Below are positions 55,153 through 62,527 of a stretch of 64,000 bases of DNA, piece by piece. The position numbers and the translations under genes are program-made. A model generated the notes under the pieces. The model was given only the letters and a program-made list of their open reading frames with translations. It searched no databases and was not told the origin of the DNA. The DNA is from Saccharothrix espanaensis DSM 44229 (GTDB lineage: Bacteria > Actinomycetota > Actinomycetes > Mycobacteriales > Pseudonocardiaceae), in contig NC_019673.1 of assembly GCF_000328705.1 (NCBI RefSeq), positions 6,696,001-6,760,000 of the forward strand, written 5' to 3'. Each line of letters starts with the position of its first letter. The stretch's first letter is position 1.

Positions 55153-56160
55153 ATGTTCCTGTTGGAACCGGTCGGCCTGGGTCGGCGGGACAACGACGTC
55201 TACCTCGCCCTGCTGGAGCTGCGCCGCGCGACCGCGGTCGAACTGGCCGAGCACGTCGGCGAGTCGCCGGCGGCGGTCCGCGCCTGCCTGGCCACGCTGG
55301 TCGGCGCGGGTCTGGTGCACCAGCTGGGCTACGCGCCCGCCGCCTACCTGATCGTCGCGCCGGACGAGGCGCTGGCCGCGCTGATCCAGCGCCGGCGCGG
55401 CGACCTGGCCCGGATGCAGGTGCACGCCGAGGAGCTGGCGCAGCGGCTGCGGTCCGGACCGCCGCGCACCGGCTCGCCGGTGGAGCTGGTGGAGGGCGAG
55501 GACGCGGTGATCGCGTCGGTGACGAGGTTGCAGGCGCAGGCCCGCAAGGAGGTGCTGGCGGTCGACGCGCCGCCGTACCTGGGCGGACAGTGGAACCCCA
55601 ACGACTTCGAGATCACCCAGCTGGCGGTCGGCGTCGAGTACCGGTTCGTGTACTCCGCCGACTCGCTGTCCACCCCGATGCACGTGGCCAACATGCGGCG
55701 CTGCGTGGAGGCCGGCGAGCAGGCCCGGGTGCTGCCGGACGCGTCGATGAAGATGCTGATCGTGGACCGGCACACCGCGCTGATGCCCGCGTCCTACCAG
55801 GACCCGGACCCGGCGGTGCGGCTGCTGGTGCGCGAGTCGGCGCTGATCGACGTGCTGGTGTGCGGTTTCGAGCAGATGTGGCAGCGGGCCACGCCGGTGC
55901 TGTCGGAGGCGGTGCTGTCGGAGGCGGTGCTGACCGGGACGGGGCAGCCGACGGCGGTGGCGGACCGGCCGGTGCCCTCCGCCCGGGACGGCGAGCTGCT
56001 GGCGCTGCTGGCCTCCGGCATGAAGGACCGGTCGATCGCGCGGGCGCTGGGCGTGACCGAGCGGACGGTGGGCCGGCGGGTCACCGAGCTGATGACCGAA
56101 CTCGGCGCGCAGTCCCGGTTCCAGGCCGGGCTGCTCGCCTCCCGGAAGGGCTGGATCTGA
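55153..56160 (+). CDS. TrmB-like/LuxR-type transcriptional regulator
   Basis: A 335-residue regulator with a TrmB-like winged helix at the N-terminus (DNDVYLALLELRRATAVELAEHVGESPAAVRACLATLVGAGLV), a middle sensor part with a PLD-like pattern (EYRFVYSADSL, KMLIVDRHTALM) and a LuxR/GerE helix-turn-helix at about 275-330 (LLALLASGMKDRSIARALGVTERTVGRRVTELM). This group is widespread in Pseudonocardiaceae and Streptomyces beside secreted proteases. The ATG follows GAGGTGGAG and is divergent from the subtilase gene. A duplicated 15-base unit (55897-55926) encodes the repeat VLSEAVLSEA. Confidence 0.85.
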   Translation: MFLLEPVGLGRRDNDVYLALLELRRATAVELAEHVGESPAAVRACLATLVGAGLVHQLGYAPAAYLIVAPDEALAALIQRRRGDLARMQVHAEELAQRLRSGPPRTGSPVELVEGEDAVIASVTRLQAQARKEVLAVDAPPYLGGQWNPNDFEITQLAVGVEYRFVYSADSLSTPMHVANMRRCVEAGEQARVLPDASMKMLIVDRHTALMPASYQDPDPAVRLLVRESALIDVLVCGFEQMWQRATPVLSEAVLSEAVLTGTGQPTAVADRPVPSARDGELLALLASGMKDRSIARALGVTERTVGRRVTELMTELGAQSRFQAGLLASRKGWI

Positions 56161-56214
56161 CCCTGGGTCCAGCCCGAGTGCACCGGCCGGACCGTCGGGG
56201 ACTTCCCGGCCGGG

Positions 56215-56678
56215 CTCTCACCGGTCGCGCGACGACGTTCTCCGCCCTGGTGTTCTCCGCTTTGACTGTTCTCAAGGTCGCGGGGCCCGCGCCGGCCGCG
56301 AGCGCCACGCCCACCCGGCCGTCCAGGTCCACCGCGCGATCGGTCACCCGCAGGTCGGGCAGCGTGGCCAGGGCCTGGTAGAACGCGGCGCGCAGGTCGG
56401 CGGGGACCCAGCCGGTCGCCGGCACGTCCGCCACGACTCCCAGCGGGCCGCCCGGCCGGTCGCCGGCCGCCTCGACCAGCCGGCGGTGCAGTTCGGCCGG
56501 CCCCGCCGACACCCGAGAGCACCGGGCCACCGGCCCCCGCGAACGTTTGCCGGTCCACGGCGGCCAGGACGCGGGCTCGGCCGGCCGTGAAGCTGTCGTC
56601 GGTCATCGGCGGGGTGGCGGCCAGCACGGCCCGCACTGCGGCGTCCACCCGGTCGTCGTCCACCAGCGCCTCGCCCAT
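56215..56678 (-). pseudogene. decayed CU044_5270-family protein
   Basis: The start (MGEALVDDDRVDAAVRAVLAATPPMTDDSFTAGRARVLAAVDRQTF) is the N-terminus of CU044_5270 proteins, which pair with an ECF sigma factor. The frame then jumps: a central part is missing and the block PLGVVADVPATGWVPADLRAAFYQALATLPDLRVTDRAVDLDGRVGVALA, typical of the C-terminal half, continues in another frame. The end is replaced by unrelated sequence. So the gene is dead. Confidence 0.7.
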
Positions 56679-57142
56679 TCCCGCACCATCCCGCTCTTCC
56701 TCCACCAAGCGCAGCCCGCGCAGCCGCGTCCGCGCCCGGTGCAACCGGGTCCGCACGGTCGCGACCGGGATGCCGCGCACCTCCGCGATCTCCGCCGGGG
56801 TCAGGTCCGCCCACGCCACCAGCAGCAGCACGTCGCGCTCCGCCGCCCGCAGCGCCGCGATCGACTCGGCCAGCCGTGCCGGGCCCACGCCCGCATCCGG
56901 CGCACCTCGGAGCGGGCGTGGTGGCGCAGCAGGTTCGTCGCGATCCCGTACAGCCACGCGCGGGCCCCGGCCCGGCTCGGGTCGAAGGTGTGACGCTGCT
57001 CCCACAGCACCAGGAACGCCTCCGCCACGAGGTCGTCCGCCGCTTCGGAACCGACCCGGCGGGCCAGGTAGCCGTGCAGCGGGCGGGCGTGCCGGTCGTA
57101 CAGTCGAGCCAGGTCATCCGGGGTGTCCACGGGCTCGGTCAC
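56679..57142 (-). pseudogene. frameshifted ECF sigma factor
   Basis: The GTG at 57142 (GGGAG upstream) opens an ECF sigma region 2 (LARLYDRHARPLHGYLARRVGSEAADDLVAEAFLVLWEQRHTFDP, AWLYGIATNLLRHHARSEVRRM). Near 56890 the frame changes and about 20-25 codons of the region 2-4 linker are missing; region 4 (LAESIAALRAAERDVLLLVAWADLTPAEIAEVRGIPVATVRTRLHRARTRL) follows in another frame and runs without a stop into the CU044_5270 remnant. A functional sigma factor cannot be made. Confidence 0.8.
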
Positions 57143-57254
57143 CGGACTCCCGCGTTGCGCCGCCAAGGCGCTCTCGGTTCGCACGCCTCTGATTGCCCGC
57201 AAGCCTGACCGGCGTTCCCGCGCGCGCCGAAACCGGGGCAACTAGGCTCCGCGC

Positions 57255-57875
57255 ATGGCGAGGTACTTCGACGTGCACCCGGTCAACCCGCAGCGCCGGA
57301 CGATCGACGCGGCCGTGCAGCTGATCAAGTCGGACGGCCTCATCGCCTACCCGACGGACTCCTGCTACGCGCTGGGCTGCCAACTGGGCAACAAGGACGG
57401 CCTGGACCGGATCCGGCAGATCCGCCACCTCGACGACCGGCACCACTTCACCATCATGTGCCGCGACTTCGCGCAGCTCGGCCAGTTCGTGCACGTGGAC
57501 AACTCGGTGTTCCGGGCGATCAAGGCCGCGACGCCGGGCAGCTACACGTTCATCCTCCCGGCGACCCGCGAGGTCCCCCGCCGGCTGCTGCACCCGAAGA
57601 AGAAGACGGTCGGCGCGCGGATCCCGGAGCACGTCGTCGCGCAGGCGCTGCTGGCGGAACTCGGCGAGCCGCTGGTGTCCAGCACGCTGCTGCTGCCCGA
57701 CCAGGCCGAGCCGCTGGTGCAGGGCTGGGAGATCAAGGAGCGGCTGGACAACGTGGTGGACGCGGTCCTGGACTCCGGCGAGTGCGGCACCGAGCCCACC
57801 ACGGTCATCGACTTCTCCGACGGCGAGCCGGAGATCGTCCGCCGCGGCGCGGGCGACCCCAGCCGCTTCGAGTGA
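57255..57875 (+). CDS. YciO/YrdC-type L-threonylcarbamoyladenylate synthase-like protein
   Basis: A 206-residue Sua5/YciO/YrdC-fold protein: GLIAYPTDSCYALGCQLGNKDG, IRQIRHLDDRHHFTIMC, TPGSYTFILPATREVPRRLLHPKKKTVGARIPEH and PLVSSTLLLP are the conserved blocks. The YciO branch is the closest match. The TsaC/Sua5 branch makes the t6A precursor for tRNA; YciO proteins bind similar ligands but their role is less clear. Standalone gene, convergent with the membrane protein at 57880. No strong ribosome site before the ATG. Confidence 0.88.
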   Translation: MARYFDVHPVNPQRRTIDAAVQLIKSDGLIAYPTDSCYALGCQLGNKDGLDRIRQIRHLDDRHHFTIMCRDFAQLGQFVHVDNSVFRAIKAATPGSYTFILPATREVPRRLLHPKKKTVGARIPEHVVAQALLAELGEPLVSSTLLLPDQAEPLVQGWEIKERLDNVVDAVLDSGECGTEPTTVIDFSDGEPEIVRRGAGDPSRFE

Positions 57876-57879
57876 GCGG

Positions 57880-58698
57880 TCAGTCGACCAGCCCGGTGGC
57901 GAACGCCGACCACAGGAGCACGGAGAAGCCGTAGACCGCCGTCACGGCCAGTGCGGTCGACGACAAGCTGATCCGCTGACCGACCTTCCCGGTGATCTCG
58001 CGGCCGACGAGCATCTGCCACAGGACCATGAGCAGGATCGGAGCCAGCGACAAGGGCGGCAGCAGCAGGAAGCCCATCCGTTGCAGCGCCTGGTCGAACG
58101 GCACCAGCATGAAGCTGCTCGCCACCGGCTGGACCACCACGGCCACGGCCATGGCGGAGGTCATCAGGGCGCGGCGGGGGTCGGCTTCGCGCGGGGTCGC
58201 GGACAGCAGCCACGTCCCGACCGCGGCGGCCAGGCACAGACCGGCCAGCGCCCAGAACAGGAACGTGGTGACCGACCGCTCGTCCGCGCCGGTCCACCAC
58301 GGCTGGACGTCGCGGACCGCCGCGGCTTCCTCCTCGGACAAGGCGAAACCGGCGACCCGCACGGCCGGGGTCGAGGCGTCGGTGACGCCGAAGTCGCGGC
58401 TGCACGAGACACGTTCCCCGGCGAACGTGGCTTCGCACCCGCTGTTCAGGTTCGGCAGGCCGGGTTTCACCGAGACGGTGAGCACCCGGTCGCCGACCGG
58501 GATGACGCACTTGATGGTGTCGCCGTCCTTGGCGCACGGCGGTTTGAGGACGGTGAACTGCGGCGCGACGACCCGGTAGACGCTGTCGACGCCCGGGGTG
58601 AGCGGGATCAGCAGGGCCGTCACGAATAAGAGGAACAAGGGCACGGACAAGGGCAATGAGCGCAGCACGCCGGGCGTGCTGCGGGTGATGGTGGTCAA
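57880..58698 (-). CDS. membrane protein, unknown
   Basis: A 272-residue protein with an N-terminal helix (LSVPLFLLFVTALLIPLTPG), an exported region of about 90 residues with cysteines (PPCAKDGDTIKCVIP, SGCEATFAGERVSCSRDFG), and four more hydrophobic helices in the second half. The two Cys pairs suggest disulfides outside the cell. I do not recognise a family. The likely start is TTG at 58698 after GGAGGTGGAG, which is the only strong ribosome site. The stop lies 4 bases from that of the YciO gene. Confidence 0.65.
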   Translation of the reverse strand: MTTITRSTPGVLRSLPLSVPLFLLFVTALLIPLTPGVDSVYRVVAPQFTVLKPPCAKDGDTIKCVIPVGDRVLTVSVKPGLPNLNSGCEATFAGERVSCSRDFGVTDASTPAVRVAGFALSEEEAAAVRDVQPWWTGADERSVTTFLFWALAGLCLAAAVGTWLLSATPREADPRRALMTSAMAVAVVVQPVASSFMLVPFDQALQRMGFLLLPPLSLAPILLMVLWQMLVGREITGKVGQRISLSSTALAVTAVYGFSVLLWSAFATGLVD

Positions 58699-58748
58699 AC
58701 TCCACCTCCTGTCACCCGCAGCATCGGCCGCGCGCGGTGTCCCGTTAG

Positions 58749-59080
58749 CTACGGTGCGAGATCGATCGCGAACAAGAGCAGGTCACGGTTGTCCGGCAGC
58801 GCAACGGTTTCCACCGTTTCGGCCGGGTCGAGTGCCGCCGAGTGGCCGAAGACACCCGCCGGTGCAGCGACAGTTGGGGAAGTTGACGGTTCCGGGCACG
58901 GTCGTGCCGGTCTCGACCAGGCTTCACAGCTCGTGCGGCTCAGTTGCGATCGGCAGTTCCACCGCGACGTGCTTGTCCGCCGGCATCGCGTCCCGGCCCT
59001 GGGCGTAGTGGAACTCCCACTGCGTGGCGATGTGGACGAAGGCAATGTCGTTGCGGGACAACAAGTACCCGGCGCTGGGC
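58749..59080 (-). pseudogene. possible decayed gene fragment
   Basis: Two stretches with protein-like composition appear in different frames: YLLSRNDIAFVHIATQWEFH with PADKHVAVELPIATEPHEL, then after a stop and shift VFGHSAALDPAETVETVALPDNRDLLLFAIDLAP ending at 58749. They may be parts of one broken gene. I do not recognise the family, so this is a tentative call. Confidence 0.35.
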
Positions 59081-59159
59081 TGCCAGCACGGCCCGAGTGG
59101 TGGCGCAGCGCTTGGCCGTGCACAGCGCCAAGGCCGCTGGGCCCGGTCTCCGGGCGTCA

Positions 59160-59560
59160 GCCCGCCGGCACCAGGTCGCGGCCGGTCGCCGTGCCGTCGA
59201 CGCTGTCCCGGTAGGTGCGGGCGGCGACGGCGGCCGGGGTGCCGGTACCGGCGAGGCCGAGCGCGCCGAGCGTCTCGCTGATCCCGCCGGGGAGGTGCCC
59301 GGCGAACGTGCCGGCGGTCAACGTGACCGAGCCACCGTCGACCCGGTGCGGCAGCGCCCGGAGCAGCAAGGCGATGGGCGGCCACGCACACGACCGCCCC
59401 GACCCGCCCGGTGACCGCGAACATCCGATCGATCGATCCCGGGTCGCCCAAGTCGACGCGCGCCCCCGCACCGCGCGACGCCTCCACCACCTCGTGCCGA
59501 GGCCGCAGCGCCGCGACCACCGACCGTCGAGGAGACCGCGAAGTTCGGAGATCGGCGGGC
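59160..59560 (-). pseudogene. decayed short-chain dehydrogenase
   Basis: Blocks of an SDR occur in two frames: VVAALRPRHEVVEASRGAGARVDLGDPGSIDRMFAVTGRVGAVVCVAA in one, and DGGSVTLTAGTFAGHLPGG plus ETLGALGLAGTGTPAAVAARTYRDSVDGTATGRDLVPAG in another. The N-terminal glycine motif and the central part with the Tyr-Lys pair are missing. So this is a frameshifted SDR with an internal deletion. Confidence 0.75.
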
Positions 59561-60160
59561 ACCCGCTTGACGACGTCGGTACCGGGCACGTGGTCGACGG
59601 GCCCGGTACGACGTCGGTGTCCTGGCCGGCCACGGCCGCGGGGAACGGCGGTGTGGACCGGCGACGGCGGCTCGTGCCACGGTCCGGTGGCAGCCGACGA
59701 CTACGCGACCCCCGTGACGGGGTCGCCGGGTCCCGGTGCGGTCGCGCCGGGACGTCCCGACCAACGGCTCGACGCAGTCGGGTCAGGGGCAGCCGGATCC
59801 GGGGGTGCGCCGCGGCCCGGCGCACCCCCGCGCTCTTAAGCCGGCCACAGCGCACTTCCGTGCGGTTAAGCCGGACATGGCGTGTCCGACGACGGGTGGA
59901 CCTCGGTCCGCCCGGTCTGCCCCGAGCCCGACCAGACCACGTGCTCCCGGCCTGCGGTGCGGCGGAAAGTCCTGGTCATGCTGCTCCCCTCCTGGTTCGC
60001 AGCACCGACGTTAGGCCGTTCAGGCGAGTGCGGCCACGCGACGTAGCACGGACGGGTGACCAGCGGATTCGAGATCGCCCCGACATTCCCGACAGCGCGG
60101 GCCGCCACCGTGGACCCGGGGGGGAGGGCCCGTGGGCGGGACGTGGTGCCGGCGGGGTCG
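59561..60160. other. 600-base region with one candidate small gene
   Basis: No normal-sized gene is supported. One 37-codon frame with a strong ribosome site lies at 59866-59979. The rest may be further decayed sequence upstream of the SDR remnant. Confidence 0.45.
59866..59979 (-). CDS. candidate small protein, 37 residues
   Basis: The ATG at 59979 is preceded by AGGAGGGGAGCAGC, an almost ideal ribosome site, and opens a 37-codon frame beginning MTRTFRRTAGREHVVWSGSG and ending SSDTPCPA. Charged N-terminus, Ser/Thr/Gly-rich rest, one cysteine near the end. No family is recognised. It is upstream of the SDR remnant and downstream of the SARP gene on the same strand. The ribosome site is the main support. 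Confidence 0.4.
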   Translation of the reverse strand: MTRTFRRTAGREHVVWSGSGQTGRTEVHPSSDTPCPA

Positions 60161-60946
60161 TCACGACCTGCCCGCCGCGTCGACCGGCGACCGGTGGACG
60201 GGGGTGGGCGGGTCGGCGGGGGGCTGGAGGAGCTGCCGGTGGGCGGCGCGCAGCGCGGGGCCGGGGTCGGTGCCCAGTTCGTCCGCGAGCAGCCGGCGGA
60301 CGAGCTGGTACCGGGCCAGCGCCTCGCCCGTCCGGCCGGTCCGGTGCAGGGCGAGCAGGAGCTGCGCGGCGACCCGCTCGTCCAGCGGGTGGTCGGCGGC
60401 GCGGGCGGTGAGCCGGGCCAGCTCGCCCGCGCCCAGCCCCAGCCGCAGCGCGGTGTCGGTGCGCTCGGCCTCCGCCAGGTAGCGCTGCTGCTCGACCGCC
60501 GCGCGGGTGGCGCTCAACCACGGCGTGTCCAGCCCGGCGAACGGCTCCCCGCGCCACAGCCGCGCCGCCCGGTCGAACAGGGCCAGCCGCTCGGCGTCCG
60601 ACCCGGCCCGGCGGGCGGCGTCGGCGAGCCGCTCGAACCGCCGCAGGTCCACCGCGTCCGGGTCGGCGACCAGCTCGTAGCAGCCGGTGTGGCGGACCAG
60701 GGCCACGCCCTCGGCGTCGGCCAACACCCGCCGCAGCCGGTACAGGTAGCCGTAGAGCGCGGCGCGCGGCCGGCGCGGCGGCCGGTCCCCCCACACCCGC
60801 GTGACCAGCCGGTCGAAGGCCACCGGCTGGTTCACCTCCACCGCCAGCGCCACCAGCACGCACCGCTGCCGGGCGTGCCCCAGGTCCGTCCGCCGGCCCC
60901 CCAGCACCGCTTCGACCGTGCCCAGCAACCGGATCTCCACCGCCAT
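60161..60946 (-). CDS. stand-alone SARP (BTAD) transcriptional regulator
   Basis: A 261-residue SARP: OmpR-type winged helix at the N-terminus (IRLLGTVEAVLGGRRTDLGHARQRCVLVALAVEVNQPVAFDRLVTRVWGDRPPRRPRAALYGYLYRLRRVL) followed by the BTAD helical domain (LFDRAARLWRGEPFAGL, LARYQLVRRLLADELGTDPGPALRAAHRQLL). SARPs switch on antibiotic or secondary-metabolite clusters. No such cluster lies in this window. GGGGAGGTGCGGC precedes the ATG, and TATACC about 30 bases upstream may be the -10 box. Confidence 0.93.
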   Translation of the reverse strand: MAVEIRLLGTVEAVLGGRRTDLGHARQRCVLVALAVEVNQPVAFDRLVTRVWGDRPPRRPRAALYGYLYRLRRVLADAEGVALVRHTGCYELVADPDAVDLRRFERLADAARRAGSDAERLALFDRAARLWRGEPFAGLDTPWLSATRAAVEQQRYLAEAERTDTALRLGLGAGELARLTARAADHPLDERVAAQLLLALHRTGRTGEALARYQLVRRLLADELGTDPGPALRAAHRQLLQPPADPPTPVHRSPVDAAGRS

Positions 60947-61342
60947 GCCGCACCTCCCCGTCCTGGTATATCCGGGCCGGGCCGGTCGCCGCCGTTCGAG
61001 CTTGTCCGAAAATGTCCGTGCTGGTCAGCCGCTCGCAGTGGGCCCGACCGGGCGCACCGGTCGGGCCGGCGGCGCGGATGACCGGCGATCTTCCGCCGGC
61101 CGGGCCCGGGGCCGGACGGGCACCTCCCGACCGGCGCCGGGCGTTCGGTTCGAAAACCGGCCGGCGACCCATTCGGACGCCATTTGTCGAGACCAATTCT
61201 GGGGCGCGGTCCGGGGCCGGGAAGCGCCGCCGACGATTGTCCGGAATCGTTCGTGAAATTCCCCGTCACGCGGTCCGAGAGGTACGCTGCCGGGCGGCAG
61301 CTATTCCCTGAACGCACCCTGCGCGTTACCGAAGGGGCCGTC
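60947..61342. other. divergent promoter region, SARP / XRE
   Basis: This 396-base gap holds no supported gene. It has heptamers TTGTCCG (61002-61008), ATGTCCG (61012-61018) and ATTGTCCG (61236-61243). Direct heptamer repeats are how SARPs bind DNA, so autoregulation is possible. Confidence 0.4.
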
Positions 61343-62251
61343 ATGACCACCACGATCCCCGCCGACTTCAGCGCCGCGCTGCGCGCCGCGATCCAGCGCA
61401 GCGGCCTGAGCCTCAACGAGATCAGCAGGCGGCTGCGCGAGCAGTCGACCCCGGTCAGCATCAGCGCGTTGAGCTACTGGCAGAACGGCGAGAACCGACC
61501 GGAGCGGGCCGGCTCGCTGGCCGCCGTGGCCGCGCTGGAGGCGATCCTCGGCCAACCACCGGAGACCCTGACCGCCCTGCTCGGCCCGCGCAGACCGCGC
61601 GGCCGGTGGACCAACCGGACCGGCCCGACCATCACCTACGACCAGGTGTGGGAGCGGCCGGAGTCGGTGGCCCGCGCGCTGGCCAAGGTGGACGCCACGC
61701 CGGACGAGCTGGACACCCCGCACCGCCTGTCGCAGTACGTGTCCTACCGGGTCGACGGCCGGGGGCACGAGGAGTCGATGCGGGTGCGCCGGCTGATCCG
61801 GGCCGACCACGACGGCACGTCCCGGTTCATCTTCGTCACCCGCTGCTCCAGCCTCACCCAGCCGCCGGTGGTGACCTTCACCGAGGGCTGCCGGCCCGCC
61901 CGGTTCCGCGCCGACGTGCCGTCCTCGACGTGCGCGTTCGAGTTCGTGCTGGACCGGCCGCTGGACAGCGGCGAGCTGGCCGCGGTCGAGTTCGGCGTGC
62001 GGCTCCCGCCGGGGCAGACCGACCGGCACGCCCAGCTCGCCATCTACCGGCCGACCCGCGACCTGGTGCTCCAGATCGCGTTCGACCCCGACCACGTGCC
62101 GCTGCGCTGCAACGGCTACTTCCAGCCGCGGCACGCGATGCCGGTGGAGAAGCGCGGCGAGGTCACGTTCGACCGCTCGGCCGGCACGTTCCAGTTCATC
62201 ACGCTGGACCCGGCGCCGGGCCAGTACGGGATCCAGTGGAGCTGGCGCTAG
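61343..62251 (+). CDS. XRE-type HTH protein with unknown C-terminal domain
   Basis: A 302-residue protein. Residues 5-75 are an XRE/Cro-type helix-turn-helix (FSAALRAAIQRSGLSLNEISRRLREQSTPVSISALSYWQNGENRPE). The rest, about 225 residues, has a conserved look (SQYVSYRVDGRGHEESMRVRRLIRADHDG, FIFVTRC, FEFVLDRPLDSGELAAVEFGV, GYFQPRHAMPVEKRGEV) but no family that I can name; it is known only as a conserved actinobacterial C-terminal region. GAAGGGG precedes the ATG. Divergent from the SARP gene at 396 bases. Confidence 0.7.
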   Translation: MTTTIPADFSAALRAAIQRSGLSLNEISRRLREQSTPVSISALSYWQNGENRPERAGSLAAVAALEAILGQPPETLTALLGPRRPRGRWTNRTGPTITYDQVWERPESVARALAKVDATPDELDTPHRLSQYVSYRVDGRGHEESMRVRRLIRADHDGTSRFIFVTRCSSLTQPPVVTFTEGCRPARFRADVPSSTCAFEFVLDRPLDSGELAAVEFGVRLPPGQTDRHAQLAIYRPTRDLVLQIAFDPDHVPLRCNGYFQPRHAMPVEKRGEVTFDRSAGTFQFITLDPAPGQYGIQWSWR

Positions 62252-62490
62252 CTGCTCGCGGGGAGCCGACCGCGACGCGCCGGCCATCGGCACCCAGCCG
62301 CGGCCGGCAGGGCCATGCCGGTCCAGCGGCCCACGCAGCACCAGCGGACCGGCCGGCGGTTCGACCTGGCCGAGCCGCCGGACGTGGACCGCTGCGGTCG
62401 TCATGTTCGGCGGGCCTCCCCCGGTCGGACCGGACTGTAGGCAGCTCCGGTCCGGTCCGGGAATCCCGCGCTCTGGAGAAAGCCTGGACA

Positions 62491-62520
62491 CCGGCCGGTC
62501 CGGTCGCCCGGACCGGCCGG
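62491..62520 (-). terminator. hairpin after the chitinase gene
   Basis: CCGGCCGGTCCGG (62491-62503) and CCGGACCGGCCGG (62508-62520) form a perfect 13-base stem with a 4-base loop, 7 bases beyond the chitinase stop. Confidence 0.8.
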
Positions 62521-62527
62521 GGCCGGG

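Noticed and set aside
53109-55193. Long alternative frame overlapping the subtilase gene
   Set aside because: Shadow frame; the real frame has the full S8 triad, signal peptide and ribosome site.
47611-60946. A biosynthetic gene cluster suggested by two glycosyltransferases, a monooxygenase and a SARP
   Set aside because: These genes are scattered and separated by unrelated operons and no core synthase or precursor gene is present.
62252-62404. Small minus-strand gene starting at an ATG at 62404 with GGGGGAGG upstream
   Set aside because: The frame continues far into the antisense of the XRE gene without a stop and the peptide shows no family likeness; kept out despite the good ribosome site.
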